A DNA stretch of 64,000 nt from Phocoena phocoena. Lineage: Eukaryota > Chordata > Mammalia > Artiodactyla > Phocoenidae. The position numbers and the translations under genes are program-made. Below the pieces are notes generated by a model that was not told where the DNA came from, did not search any database, and saw nothing but the letters and a program-made list of their open reading frames with translations. Below are positions 26,215 through 40,198 of this stretch, piece by piece. The DNA lies in NCBI RefSeq assembly GCF_963924675.1, contig NW_027077402.1, positions 2,232,001 through 2,296,000 of the forward strand, given 5' to 3'. How positions within the stretch are numbered: the first letter of the stretch is position 1; every line of letters begins with the position of its first letter.

Positions 26215-27963
26215 TGATGCAACCGGGATTGACCACATCTACACCCAGAGCTGGTTGAGACATAAGGCTGGACACTTCTGGCTGATAGCACTGGTGAGTT
26301 TCGGTGAGCAAGTGCAGACCCTTTGAAGTCATACTGCATGGTACCCATTCCATGGGTCCCAACTCTCCAGGTTCAAGGCATTCTTCCTCCAGCTAAAACA
26401 TGCATGGGAAACCCAGAGTATCGTCCACCGTGTGATTGGGAAACGATTTAAAATGCAGCTCAGTTTTCGTATCCTGGTCCTCGGGTTCACAATTCCAGAT
26501 GCTTTACTAACACTCTCCCCGCTTGGAGAGTCAGTGCCTTTAACCTCCTGTTTGGCACAGCTTGCCATTTCTGTGCAAGATGAACAGGAATAGGGAGAAC
26601 CAATGAGAGACTAGCTGTAGGTGTCTGCACGGGCAAATGTAATGCTCATTGCCCACCAGGAAGAGGAATTAAACAAAGGCTCAGTGTGCCCTGCTGGAAA
26701 CAGATTAGGGCCTGAAGCAATCCTGCGGTTTTGTGCCCAGCTCACAAGAAAGCGAGTTGAAGAAAGGAGCTCAGGGGCACTGTACTTCACAAACCTGCAG
26801 AGTTATAAATGACAGCTATCCTCCATAAATATATTGAAGTAAGCCTGCGAAGGGGACTTGAAAACGGGGCTGAATTTCAGGAAAACGATTGCAGGGGGTA
26901 GACTGGAATTGCCCTGAAAGCATAGGAAAAGAGGCACAACGTCGACAATGATGCACTTGGCCAAAAAGGGCGTATGCGTTTTTTCCTGAATATATTCAGG
27001 AAAAAACGCATACGCCCTTTTTGGCCAACCAAGCAAGCCTGTAAAGGAAATCTGCACTACAATGAAATCTCACTGACCCCCCCGGGCAAAAGGGCCATCT
27101 GAAAAAAGTGTAAAATCCAGAAAGGTAGGACAGGATATGGAGAACAGGGAGCCTTGTTATCCTGATTGGCAGGATGTAAATTGCCAGCAGCCACCCTGGG
27201 GAAGTGTATGGTGTTTCCTGAAACACGTAAGAAACAAAGCAACACAGCCTATGGCACTTCCACTTATGGTCCTATAGCTTACGGAAATTAAAATCAAAAA
27301 CAGACAGCCACCCCAATATTTGGGACGGCTGTGTTCACAAGAAGCTAGTCTACAGTATCAGGTAAATATCCCAGAAAGCAAAATATGGATAAAGAAGTTG
27401 TGGCACGTACGTGCAATGCAATATCACTCAGCAATGAAATCTGTGTCATCAGGCCCGTAGCGGCATAGTGAGTGGATGCAGGTACGGTGATTCTACGTGA
27501 ACTACGTCACACAGAAAAAGAAACATCATAAGATATCACTAATACACGGAATGTAAACTTGACTACACATGAACTGAATTACAAAAAAGAACAGGGTCTC
27601 AAATTTAGAAAACCAACTAGTGCTTGCTTATGGGGAAAGGTGCGTTGGGGTGCTGCATAAAACCAGAGACTGAAATTAGCACAGATAACTTTCCATAAGC
27701 CAAATATGTAATAGACAAGACCTACTCCTTGCTCAACGAAATGGACCCAACACCACATATTCAACGCCTAGGAAGATACCTGACTAGGAAGAATCTTAAA
27801 ACCCATGGATATATATGTCTCCATAAGAGAATCAAGCGTGTGTACAGCGGCCGAAACGCAGCAGTGAAAATCCGATAAATCCCATTATCAAAATAAATTT
27901 CGAAAACAAAACACAAAGACAGTGAAATAGAGAGCAATTCTTAAATAATTCACTCAGGGCATG
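26215..27963 (+). repeat. Satellite monomer 16 (type A)
   Basis: Palindrome at 26957-27028, perfect. AAAATGCAGCTCAG and CTCCATAAATATATTG; the latter is shared with monomers 19 and 21. Confidence 0.88.
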
Positions 27964-29709
27964 TGATGCAAACGGGATTGACCACATCTACACCCAGAGC
28001 TGGTTGAGACATAAGGCTGGACACTTCAGGCTGATAGCATTGGTGAGTTTCGGTGAGCAAATGCAGACCCTTTGAAGTCATACTGCATGGTACCCATTCC
28101 ATGGGTCCCGACTCTCCAGGTTCAAGGGATTCTTCCTCCAGCTAAAACATGCATGGGAAACCCAGAGTATCGTCCACCGTGTGATTGGGAAATGATTTAA
28201 AATGCATCTCAGTTTTCGTTTCCTGGTCCTCGGTTTCACCATTCCAGATGCTTTACTAACACTCTCCCCGCTTGGAGAGTCAGTGCCTTTAACCTCCTGT
28301 TTCGCACAGCTTGCAATTTCTGTGCAAGATGAACAGGAATAGGGAGAACCAATGAGAGACTAGCTGTAGGTGTCTGCACGGGCAAATGTAAAGCTCATTA
28401 CCCACCAGGAAGAGGAATTAAACAAAGGCTCAGTGTGCCCTGCTGGAAACAGATTGGGCCTGAAGCAATCCTGCGGTTTTGTGCCCAGCTCACAAGAAAG
28501 CGAGTTGAAGAAAGGAGCTCAGGGACACTGTACTTCACAAACCTGCAGAGTTATAAATGACAGCTATCCTCCAAAAATATATTGAAGTAAGCCTGCGAAG
28601 GGTCTTGAAAGCGGGGCTGAATTTCAGGAAAACGATTGCAGGGGGTAGACTGGAATTGCCCTGAAAGCATAGGAAAAGAGGCACAACGTCGACAATGATG
28701 CACTTGGCCAAAAAGGGCGTATGCGTTTTTTCCTGAATATATTCAGGAAAAAACGCATACGCCCTTTTTGGCCAACCAAGCAAGCCTGTAAAGGAAATCT
28801 GAACTACAATGAAATCTCACTGCCCCCCCGGGCAAAAGGGCCATCTGAAAAAAGTGTAAAATCCAGAAAGGTAGGACAGGATATGGAGAACAGGGAGCCT
28901 TGTTATGCTGATTGGCAGGATGTAAATTGCCAGCAGCCACCCTGGAGAAGTGTATGGTGTTTCCTGAAACACGTAAGAAACAAAGCAACACAGCCTATGG
29001 CACTTCCACTTATGGTCTTATAGCTTACGGAAATTAAAATCAAAAACAGACAGCCACCCCAATATTTGGGACGGCTGTGTTCACAAGAAGCTCGTCTACA
29101 GTATCAGGTAAATATCCCAGAAAGCAAAAAATGGATAAAGAAGTTGTGGCACGTACGTGCAATGCAATATCACTCAGCAATGAAATCTGTGTCATCAGGC
29201 CCGTAGCGGTATAGTGAGTGGATGCAGGTACGGTGATTCTACGTGAACTACGTCACACAGAAAAAGAAACATCATAAGATATCACTAATACACGGAATGT
29301 AAACTTGACTACACATGAACTGAATTACAAAACAGAACAGGGTCTCAAATTTAGAAAACCAACTAGTGCTTGCTTATGGGGAAAGGTGCGTTGGGGTGCT
29401 GCATAAAACCAGAGACTGAAATTAGCACAGATAACATTCCATAAGCCAAATATGTAATAGACAAGACCTACTCCTTGCTCAACGAAATGGACTCAACACC
29501 ACATATTCAACGCCTAGGAATATACCTGACTAGGAAGAATCTTAAAACCCATGGATATATATGTCTCCGTAAGAGAATCAAGCGTGTGTACAGCGGCGGA
29601 AATGCAGCAGTGAAAATCCGATAAATCCCATTATCAAAATAAATTTCGAAAACAAAACACAAAGACAGTGAAATTGAGAGCAATTCTTAAATAATTCACT
29701 CAGGGCATG
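27964..29709 (+). repeat. Satellite monomer 17 (type B)
   Basis: Palindrome at 28704-28775, perfect. Type B variants GATGCAAACGGG, GGGTCCCGACTC, CAGATTGGGCCTG (one base shorter) and TAAAGCTCATTACCC are shared with monomer 22 at +8,741. Confidence 0.88.
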
Positions 29710-31458
29710 TGATGCAACCGGGATTGACCACATCTACACCCAGAGCTGGTTGAGACATAAGGCTGGACACTTCTGGCTGATAGCACGGGTGAGTTTCGGT
29801 GAGCAAGTGCAGACCCTTTGAAGTCATACTGCATGGTACCCATTCCATGGGTCCCAACTCTCCAGGTTCAAGGCATTCTTCCTCCAGCTAAAACATGCAT
29901 GGGAAACCCAGAGTATCGTCCACCGTGTGATTGGGAAACGATTTAAAATGCATCTCAGATTTCGTATCCTGGTCCTCGGGTTCACCATTCCAGATGCTTT
30001 ACTAACACTCTCCCCACTGGGAGAGTCAGTGCCTTTAACCTCCTGTTTGGCACAGCTTGCCATTTCTGTGCAAGATGAACAGGAATAGGGAGAACCAATG
30101 AGAGACTAGCTGTAGGTGTCTGCATGGGCAAATGTAACGCTCATTGCCCACCAGGAAGAGGAATTAAACAAAGGCTCAGTGTGCCCTGCTGGAAACAGAT
30201 TAGGGCCTGAAGCAATCCTGCGGTTTTGTGCCCAGCTCACAAGAAAGCAAGTTGAAGAAAGGAGCTCAGGGGCACTGTACTTCACAAACCTGCAGAGTTA
30301 TAAATGACAGCTATCCTCCAAAAATATATTGAAGTAAGCCTGCGAAGGGGACTTGAAAACGGGGCTGAATTTCAGGAAAACGATTGCAGGGGGTAGACTG
30401 GAATTGCCCTGAAAGCATAGGAAAAGAGGCACAACGTCGACAATGATGCACTTGGCCAAGAAGGGCGTATGCGTTTTTTCCTGAATATATTCAGGAAAAA
30501 ACGCATACGCCCTTTTTGGCCAACCAAGCAAGCCTGTAAAGGAAATCTGCACTACAATGAAATCTCACTGACCCCCCCGGGCAAAAGGGCCATCTGAAAA
30601 AAGTGTAAAATCCAGAAAGGTAGGACAGGATATGGAGAACAGGGAGCCTTGTTATGCTGATTGGCAGGATGTAAATTGCCAGCAGCCACCCTGGGGAAGT
30701 GTATGGTGTTTCCTGAAACACGTAAGAAACAAAGCAACACAGCTTATGGCACTTCCACTTATGGTCCTATAGCTTACGGAAATTAAAATCAAAAACAGAC
30801 AGCCACCCCAATATTTGGGACGGCTGTGTTCACAAGAAGCTCGTCTACAGTATCAGGTAAATATCCCAGAAAGCAAAATATGGATAAAGAAGTTGTGGCA
30901 CGTACGTGCAATGCAATATCACTCAGCAATGAAATCTGTGTCATCAGGCCCGTAGCGGCATAGTGAGTGGATGCAGGTACGGTGATTCTACGTGAACTAC
31001 GTCACACAGAAAAAGAAACATCATAAGATATCACTAATACACGGAATGTAAACTTGACTACACATGAACTGAATTACAAAACAGAACAGGGTCTCAAATT
31101 TAGAAAACCAACTAGTGCTTGCTTATGGGGAAAGGTGCGTTGGGGTGCTGCATAAAACCAGAGACTGAAATTAGCACAGATACCGTTCCATAAGCCAAAT
31201 ATGTAATAGACAAGACCTACTCCTTGCTCAACGAAATGGACTCAACACCACATATTCAACGCCTAGGAATATACCTGACTAGGAAGAATCTTAAAACCCA
31301 TGGATATATATGTCTCCGTAAGAGAATCAAGCGTGTGTACAGCGGCGGAAATGCAGCAGTGAAAATCCGATAAATCCCATTATCAAAATAAATTTCGAAA
31401 ACAAAACACAAAGACAGTGAAATAGAGAGCAATTCTTAAATAATTCACTCAGGGCATG
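29710..31458 (+). repeat. Satellite monomer 18 (type C)
   Basis: Palindrome at 30452-30523 with one mismatch (CCAAGAAGGG). Type C variants GATAGCACGGGTGAG and CTCAGATTTCG; the distal half has GATACCGTTCC. Confidence 0.88.
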
Positions 31459-33207
31459 TGATGCAACCGGGATTGACCACATCTACACCCAGAGCTGGTT
31501 GAGACATAAGGCTGGACACTTCTGGCTGATAGCACTGGTGAGTTTCGGTGAGCAAGTGCAGACCCTTTGAAGTCATACTGCATGGTACCCATTCCATGGG
31601 TCCCAACTCTCCAGGTTCAAGGCATTCTTCCTCCAGCTAAAACATGCATGGGAAACCCAGAGTATCGTCCACCGTGTGATTGGGAAACGATTTAAAATGC
31701 AGCTCAGTTTTCGTATCCTGGTCCTCGGGTTCACAATTCCAGATGCTTTACTAACACTCTCCCCGCTTGGAGAGTCAGTGCCTTTAACCTCCTGTTTGGC
31801 ACAGCTTGCCATTTCTGTGCAAGATGAACAGGAATAGGGAGAACCAATGAGAGACTAGCTGTAGGTGTCTGCACGGGCAAATGTAACGCTCATTGCCCAC
31901 CAGGAAGAGGAATTAAACAAAGGCTCAGTGTGCCCTGCTGGAAACAGATTAGGGCCTGAAGCAATCCTGCGGTATTGTGCCCAGCTCACAAGAAAGCGAG
32001 TTGAAGAAAGGAGCTCAGGGGCACTGTACTTCACAAACCTGCAGAGTTATAAATGACAGCTATCCTCCATAAATATATTGAAGTAAGCCTGCGAAGGGGA
32101 CTTGAAAACGGGGCTGAATTTCAGGAAAACGATTGCAGGGGGTAGACTGGAATTGCCCTGAAAGCATAGGAAAAGAGGCACAACGTCGACAATGATGCAC
32201 TTGGCCAAAAAGGGCGTATGCGTTTTTTCCTGAATATATTCAGGAAAAAACGCATACGCCCTTTTTGGCCAACCAAGCAAGCCTGTAAAGGAAATCTGCA
32301 CTACAATGAAATCTCACTGACCCCCCCGGGCAAAAGGGCCATCTGAAAAAAGTGTAAAATCCAGAAAGGTAGGACAGGATATGGAGAACAGGGAGCCTTG
32401 TTATGCTGATTGGCAGGATGTAAATTGCCAGCAGCCACCCTGGGGAAGTGTATGGTGTTTCCTGAAACACGTAAGAAACAAAGCAACACAGCCTATGGCA
32501 CTTCCACTTATGGTCCTATAGCTTACGGAAATTAAAATCAAAAACAGACAGCCACCCCAATATTTGGGACGGCTGTGTTCACAAGAAGCTCGTCTACAGT
32601 ATCAGGTAAATATCCCAGAAAGCAAAATATGGATAAAGAAGTTGTGGCACGTACGTGCAATGCAATATCACTCAGCAATGAAATCTGTGTCATCAGGCCC
32701 GTAGCGGCATAGTGAGTGGATGCAGGTACGGTGATTCTACGTGAACTACGTCACACAGAAAAAGAAACATCATAAGATATCACTAATACACGGAATGTAA
32801 ACTTGACTACACATGAACTGAATTACAAAAAAGAACAGGGTCTCAAATTTAGAAAACCAACTAGTGCTTGCTTATGGGGAAAGGTGCGTTGGGGTGCTGC
32901 ATAAAACCAGAGACTGAAATTAGCACAGATAACTTTCCATAAGCCAAATATGTAATAGACAAGACCTACTCCTTGCTCAACGAAATGGACCCAACACCAC
33001 ATATTCAACGCCTAGGAATATACCTGACTAGGAAGAATCTTAAAACCCATGGATATATATGTCTCCGTAAGAGAATCAAGCGTGTGTACAGCGGCGGAAA
33101 TGCAGCAGTGAAAATCCGATAAATCCCATTATCAAAATAAATTTCGAAAACAAAACACAAAGACAGTGAAATAGAGAGCAATTCTTAAATAATTCACTCA
33201 GGGCATG
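31459..33207 (+). repeat. Satellite monomer 19 (type A)
   Basis: Palindrome at 32201-32272, perfect. Type A variants as in monomer 16, and the second member of the 3,498-bp dimer. Confidence 0.88.
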
Positions 33208-34956
33208 TGATGCAACCGGGATTGACCACATCTACACCCAGAGCTGGTTGAGACATAAGGCTGGACACTTCTGGCTGATAGCACGGGTGAGTTTCGGTGA
33301 GCAAGTGCAGACCCTTTGAAGTCATACTGCATGGTACCCATTCCATGGGTCCCAACTCTCCAGGTTCAAGGCATTCTTCCTCCAGCTAAAACATGCATGG
33401 GAAACCCAGAGTATCGTCCACCGTGTGATTGGGAAACGATTTAAAATGCATCTCAGATTTCGTATCCTGGTCCTCGGGTTCACCATTCCAGATGCTTTAC
33501 TAACACTCTCCCCGCTGGGAGAGTCAGTGCCTTTAACCTCCTGTTTGGCACAGCTTGCCATTTCTGTGCAAGATGAACAGGAATAGGGAGAACCAATGAG
33601 AGACTAGCTGTAGGTGTCTGCACGGGCAAATGTAACGCTCATTGCCCACCAGGAAGAGGAATTAAACAAAGGCTCAGTGTGCCCTGCTGGAAACAGATTA
33701 GGGCCTGAAGCAATCCTGCGGTTTTGTGCCCAGCTCACAAGAAAGCAAGTTGAAGAAAGGAGCTCAGGGGCACTGTACTTCACAAACCTGCAGAGTTATA
33801 AATGACAGCTATCCTCCAAAAATATATTGAAGTAAGCCTGCGAAGGGGACTTGAAAACGGGGCTGAATTTCAGGAAAACGATTGCAGGGGGTAGACTGGA
33901 ATTGCCCTGAAAGCACAGGAAAAGAGGCACAACGTCGACAATGATGCACTTGGCCAAGAAGGGCGTATGCGTTTTTTCCTGAATATATTCAGGAAAAAAC
34001 GCATACGCCCTTTTTGGCCAACCAAGCAAGCCTGTAAAGGAAATCTGCACTACAATGAAATCTCACTGACCCCCCCGGGCAAAAGGGCCATCTGAAAAAA
34101 GTGTAAAATCCAGAAAGGTAGGACAGGATATGGAGAACAGGGAGCCTTGTTATGCTGATTGGCAGGATGTAAATTGCCAGCAGCCACCCTGGGGAAGTGT
34201 ATGGTGTTTCCTGAAACACGTAAGAAACAAAGCAACACAGCCTATGGCACTTCCACTTATGGTCCTATAGCTTACGGAAATTAAAATCAAAAACAGACAG
34301 CCACCCCAATATTTGGGACAGCTGTGTTCACAAGAAGCTCGTCTACAGTATCAGGTAAATATCCCAGAAAGCAAAATATGGATAAAGAAGTTGTGGCACG
34401 TACGTGCAATGCAATATCACTCAGCAATGAAATCTGTGTCATCAGGCCCGTAGCGGCATAGTGATTGGATGCAGGTACGGTGATTCTACGTGAACTACGT
34501 CACACAGAAAAAGAAACATCATAAGATATCACTAATACACGGAATGTAAACTTGACTACACATGAACTGAATTACAAAAAAGAACAGGGTCTCAAATTTA
34601 GAAAACCAACTAGTGCTTGCTTATGGGGAAAGGTGCCTTGGGGTGCTGCATAAAACCAGAGACTGAAATTAGCACAGATACCGTTCCATAAGCCAAATAT
34701 GTAATAGACAAGACCTACTCCTTGCTCAACGAAATGGACTCAACACCACATATTCAACGCCTAGGAATATACCTGACTAGGAAGAATCTTAAAACCCATG
34801 GATATATATGTCTCCGTAAGAGAATCAAGCGTGTGTACAGCGGCGGAAATGCAGCAGTGAAAATCCGATAAATCCCATTATCAAAATAAATTTCGAAAAC
34901 AAAACACAAAGACAGTGAAATAGAGAGCAATTCTTAAATAATTCACTCAGGGCATG
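33208..34956 (+). repeat. Satellite monomer 20 (type C)
   Basis: Palindrome at 33950-34021 with the same CCAAGAAGGG mismatch as monomer 18, 3,498 bp upstream. Also GATACCGTTCC in the distal half. Confidence 0.88.
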
Positions 34957-36704
34957 TGATGCAACCGGGATTGACCACATCTACACCCAGAGCTGGTTGA
35001 GACATAAGGCTGGACACTTCTGGCTGATAGCACTGGTGAGTTTCGGTGAGCAAGTGCAGACCCTTTGAAGTCATACTGCATGGTACCCATTCCATGGGTC
35101 CCAACTCTCCAGGTTCAAGGCATTCTTCCTCCAGCTAAAACATGCATGGGAAACCCAGAGTATCGTCCACCGTGTGATTGGGAAACGATTTAAAATGCAG
35201 CTCAGTTTTCGTATCCTGGTCCTCGGGTTCACAATTCCAGATGCTTTACTAACACTCTCCCCGCTGGGAGAGTCAGTGCCTTTAACCTCCTGTTTGGCAC
35301 AGCTTGCCATTTCTGTGCAAGATGAACAGGAATAGGGAGAACCAATGAGAGACTAGCTGTAGGTGTCTGCACGGGCAAATGTAACGCTCATTGCCACCAG
35401 GAAGAGGAATTAAACAAAGGCTCAGTGTGCCCTGCTGGAAACAGATTAGGGCCTGAAGCAATCCTGCGGTTTTGTGCCCAGCTCACAAGAAAGCGAGTTG
35501 AAGAAAGGAGCTCAGGGGCACTGTACTTCACAAACCTGCAGAGTTATAAATGACAGCTATCCTCCATAAATATATTGAAGTAAGCCTGCGAAGGGGACTT
35601 GAAAACGGGGCTGAATTTCAGGAAAACGATTGCAGGGGGTAGACTGGAATTGCCCTGAAAGCATAGGAAAAGAGGCATAACGTCGACAATGATGCACTTG
35701 GCCAAAAAGGGCGTATGCGTTTTTTCCTGAATATATTCAGGAAAAAACGCATACGCCCTTTTTGGCCAACCAAGCAAGCCTGTAAAGGAAATCTGCACTA
35801 CAATGAAATCTCACTGACCCCCCCGGGCAAAAGGGCCATCTGAAAAAAGTGTAAAATCCAGAAAGGTAGGACAGGATATGGAGAACAGGGAGCCTTGTTA
35901 TGCTGATTGGCAGGATGTAAATTGCCAGCAGCCACCCTGGGGAAGTGTATGGTGTTTCCTGAAACACGTAAGAAACAAAGCAACACAGCCTATGGCACTT
36001 CCACTTATGGTCCTATAGCTTACGGAAATTAAAATCAAAAACAGACAGCCACCCCAATATTTGGGACGGCTGTGTTCACAAGAAGCTCGTCTACAGTATC
36101 AGGTAAATATCCCAGAAAGCAAAATATGGATAAAGAAGTTGTGGCACGTACGTGCAATGCAATATCACTCAGCAATGAAATCTGTGTCATCAGGCCCGTA
36201 GCGGCATAGTGAGTGGATGCAGGTACGGTGATTCTACGTGAACTACGTCACACAGAAAAAGAAACATCATAAGATATCACTAATACACGGAATGTAAACT
36301 TGACTACACATGAACTGAATTACAAAAAAGAACAGGGTCTCAAATTTAGAAAACCAACTAGTGCTTGCTTATGGGGAAAGGTGCGTTGGGGTGCTGCATA
36401 AAACCAGAGACTGAAATTAGCACAGATAACTTTCCATAAGCCAAATATGTAATAGACAAGACCTACTCCTTGCTCAACGAAATGGACCCAACACCACATA
36501 TTCAACGCCTAGGAATATACCTGACTAGGAAGAATCTTAAAACCCATGGATATATATGTCTCCATAAGAGAATCAAGCGTGTGTACAGCGGCCGAAACGC
36601 AGCAGTGAAAATCCGATAAATCCCATTATCAAAATAAATTTCGAAAACAAAACACAAAGACAGTGAAATAGAGAGCAATTCTTAAATAATTCACTCAGGG
36701 CATG
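34957..36704 (+). repeat. Satellite monomer 21 (type A)
   Basis: Palindrome at 35698-35769, perfect. Type A variants. A one-base deletion (CATTGCCACCAGG) near 35,390 accounts for its 1,748-bp length. Confidence 0.88.
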
Positions 36705-38451
36705 TGATGCAAACGGGATTGACCACATCTACACCCAGAGCTGGTTGAGACATAAGGCTGGACACTTCAGGCTGATAGCATTGGTGAGTTTCGGTGAGCA
36801 AATGCAGACCCTTTGAAGTCATACTGCATGGTACCCATTCCATGGGTCCCGACTCTCCAGGTTCAAGGGATTCTTCCTCCAGCTAAAACATGCATGGGAA
36901 ACCCAGAGTATCGTCCACCGTGTGATTGGGAAATGATTTAAAATGCATCTCAGTTTTCGTTTCCTGGTCCTCGGGTTCACCATTCCAGATGCTTTACTAA
37001 CACTCTCCCCGCTTGGAGAGTCAGTGCCTTTAACCTCCTGTTTCGCACAGCTTGCAATTTCTGTGCAAGATGAACAGGAATAGGGAGAACCAATGAGAGA
37101 CTAGCTGTAGGTGTCTGCACGGGCAAATGTAAAGCTCATTACCCACCAGGAAGAGGAATTAAACAAAGGCTCAGTGTGCCCTGCTGGAAACAGATTGGGC
37201 CTGAAGCAATCCTGCGGTTTTGTGCCCAGCTCACAAGAAAGCGAGTTGAAGAAAGGAGCTCAGGGACACTGTACTTCACAAACCTGCAGAGTTATAAATG
37301 ACAGCTATCCTCCAAAAATATATTGAAGTAAGCCTGCGAAGGGGACTTGAAAGCGGGGCTGAATTTCAGGAAAACGATTGCAGGGGGTAGACTGGAATTG
37401 CCCTGAAAGCATAGGAAAAGAGGCACAACGTCGACAATGATGCACTTGGCCAAAAAGAGCGTATGCGTTTTTTCCTGAATATATTCAGGAAAAAACGCAT
37501 ACGCCCTTTTTGGCCAACCAAGCAAGCCTGTAAAGGAAATCTGAACTACAATGAAATCTCACTGCCCCCCCGGGCAAAAGGGCCATCTGAAAAAAGTGTA
37601 AAATCCAGAAAGGTAGGACAGGATATGGAGAACAGGGAGCCTTGTTATGCTGATTGGCAGGATGTAAATTGCCAGCAGCCACCCTGGAGAAGTGTATGGT
37701 GTTTCCTGAAACACGTAAGAAACAAAGCAACACAGCCTATGGCACTTCCACTTATGGTCTTATAGCTTACGGAAATTAAAATCAAAAACAGACAGCCACC
37801 CCAATATTTGGGACGGCTGTGTTCACAAGAAGCTCGTCTACAGTATCAGGTAAATATCCCAGAAAGCAAAAAATGGATAAAGAAGTTGTGGCACGTACGT
37901 GCAATGCAATATCACTCAGCAATGAAATCTGTGTCATCAGGCCCGTAGCGGTATAGTGAGTGGATGCAGGTACGGTGATTCTACGTGAACTACGTCACAC
38001 AGAAAAAGAAACATCATAAGATATCACTAATACACGGAATGTAAACTTGACTACACATGAACTGAATTACAAAACAGAACAGGGTCTCAAATTTAGAAAA
38101 CCAACTAGTGCTTGCTTATGGGGAAAGGTGCGTTGGGGTGCTGCATAAAACCAGAGACTGAAATTAGCACAGATAACATTCCATAAGCCAAATATGTAAT
38201 AGACAAGACCTACTCCTTGCTCAACGAAATGGACTCAACACCACATATTCAACGCCTAGGAATATACCTGACTAGGAAGAATCTTAAAACCCATGGATAT
38301 ATATGTCTCCGTAAGAGAATCAAGCGTGTGTACAGCGGCGGAAATGCAGCAGTGAAAATCCGATAAATCCCATTATCAAAATAAATTTCGAAAACAAAAC
38401 ACAAAGACAGTGAAATAGAGATCAATTCTTAAATAATTCACTCAGGGCATG
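36705..38451 (+). repeat. Satellite monomer 22 (type B)
   Basis: Palindrome at 37446-37517 with one mismatch (AAAAAGAGCG). Copy of monomer 17. Confidence 0.88.
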
Positions 38452-40198
38452 TGATGCAACCGGGATTGACCACATCTACACCCAGAGCTGGTTGAGACAT
38501 AAGGCTGGACACTTCTGGCTGATAGCACGGGTGAGTTTCGGTGAGCAAGTGCAGACCCTTTGAAGTCATACTGCATGGTACCCATTCCATGGGTCCCAAC
38601 TCTCCAGGTTCAAGGCATTCTTCCTCCAGCTAAAACATGCATGGGAAACCCAGAGTATCGTCCACCGTGTGATTGGGAAACGATTTAAAATGCATCTCAG
38701 ATTTCGTATCCTGGTCCTCGGGTTCACCATTCCAGATGCTTTACTAACACTCTCCCCGCTGGGAGAGTCAGTGCCTTTAACCTCCTGTTTGGCACAGCTT
38801 GCCATTTCTTTGCAAGATGAACAGGAATAGGGAGAACCAATGAGAGACTAGCTGTAGGTGTCTGCACGGGCAAATGTAACGCTCATTGCCCACCAGGAAG
38901 AGGAATTAAACAAAGGCTCAGTGTGCCCTGCTGGAAACAGATTAGGGCCTGAAGCAATCCTGCGGTTTTGTGCCCAGCTCACAAGAAAGCAAGTTGAAGA
39001 AAGGAGCTCAGGGGCACTGTACTTCACAAACCTGCAGAGTTATAAATGACAGCTATCCTCCAAAAATATATTGAAGTAAGCCTGCGAAGGGGACTTGAAA
39101 ACGGGGCAGAATTTCAGGAAAACGATTGCAGGGGTTAGACTGGAAATGCCCTGAAAGCATAGGAAAAGAGGCACAACGTCGACAATGATGCACTTGGCCA
39201 AAAAGGGCGTATGCGTTTTTTCCTGAATATATTCAGGAAAAAAAGCATACGCCCTTTTTGGCCAACCAAGCAAGCCTGTAAAGGAAATCTGCACTACAAT
39301 GAAGTCTCACAGCCCCCCGGGCAAAAGGGCCATCTGAAAAAAGAGTAAAATCCAGAAAGGTAGGACAGGATATGGAGAACAGGGAGCCTTGTTATGCTGA
39401 TTGGCAGGATGTAAATTGCCAGCAGCCACCCTGGAGAAGTGTATGGTGTTTCCTGAAACACGTAAGAAACAAAGCAACACAGCCTATGGCACTTCCACTT
39501 ATGGTCCTATAGCTTACGGAAATTAAAATCAAAAACAGACAGCCACCCCAATATTTGGGACGGCTGTGTTCACAAGAAGCTCGTCTACAGTATCAGGTAA
39601 ATATCCCAGAAAGCAAAAAATGGATAAAGAAGTTGTGGCACGTACGTACAATGCAATATCACTCAGCAATGAAATCTGTGTCATCAGGCCCGTAGCGGCA
39701 TAGTGAGTGGATGCAGGTACGGTGATTCTACGTGAACTACGTCAAACAGAAAAAGAAACATCATAAGATATCACTAATACACGGAATGTAAACTTGACTA
39801 CACATGAACTGAATTACAAAACAGAACAGGGTCTCAAATTTAGAAAACCAACTAGTGCTTGCTTATGGGGAAAGGTGCGTTGGGGTGCTGCATAAAACCA
39901 GAGACTGAAATTAGCACAGATAACTTTCCATAAGCCAAATATGTAATAGACAAGACCTACTCCTTGCTCAACGAAATGGACCCAACACCACATATTCAAC
40001 GCCTAGGAATATACCTGATTAGGAAGAATCTTAAAACCCATGGATATATATGTCTCCGTAAGAGAATCAAGCGTGTGTACAGCGGCCGAAATGCAGTAGT
40101 GAAAATCCGATAAATCCCATTATCAAAATAAATTTCGAAAACAAAACACAAAGACAGTGAAATAGAGAGCAATTCTTAAATAATTCACTCAGGGCATG
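38452..40198 (+). repeat. Satellite monomer 23 (type C first half, different second half)
   Basis: Palindrome at 39194-39265 with one mismatch. The first half is type C (GCACGGGTGAG, CTCAGATTTCG). From about 39,110 it changes to GGGGCAGAATTTC and later to AACTTTCCAT instead of ACCGTTCC, so it looks like a second recombinant monomer. Confidence 0.85.
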
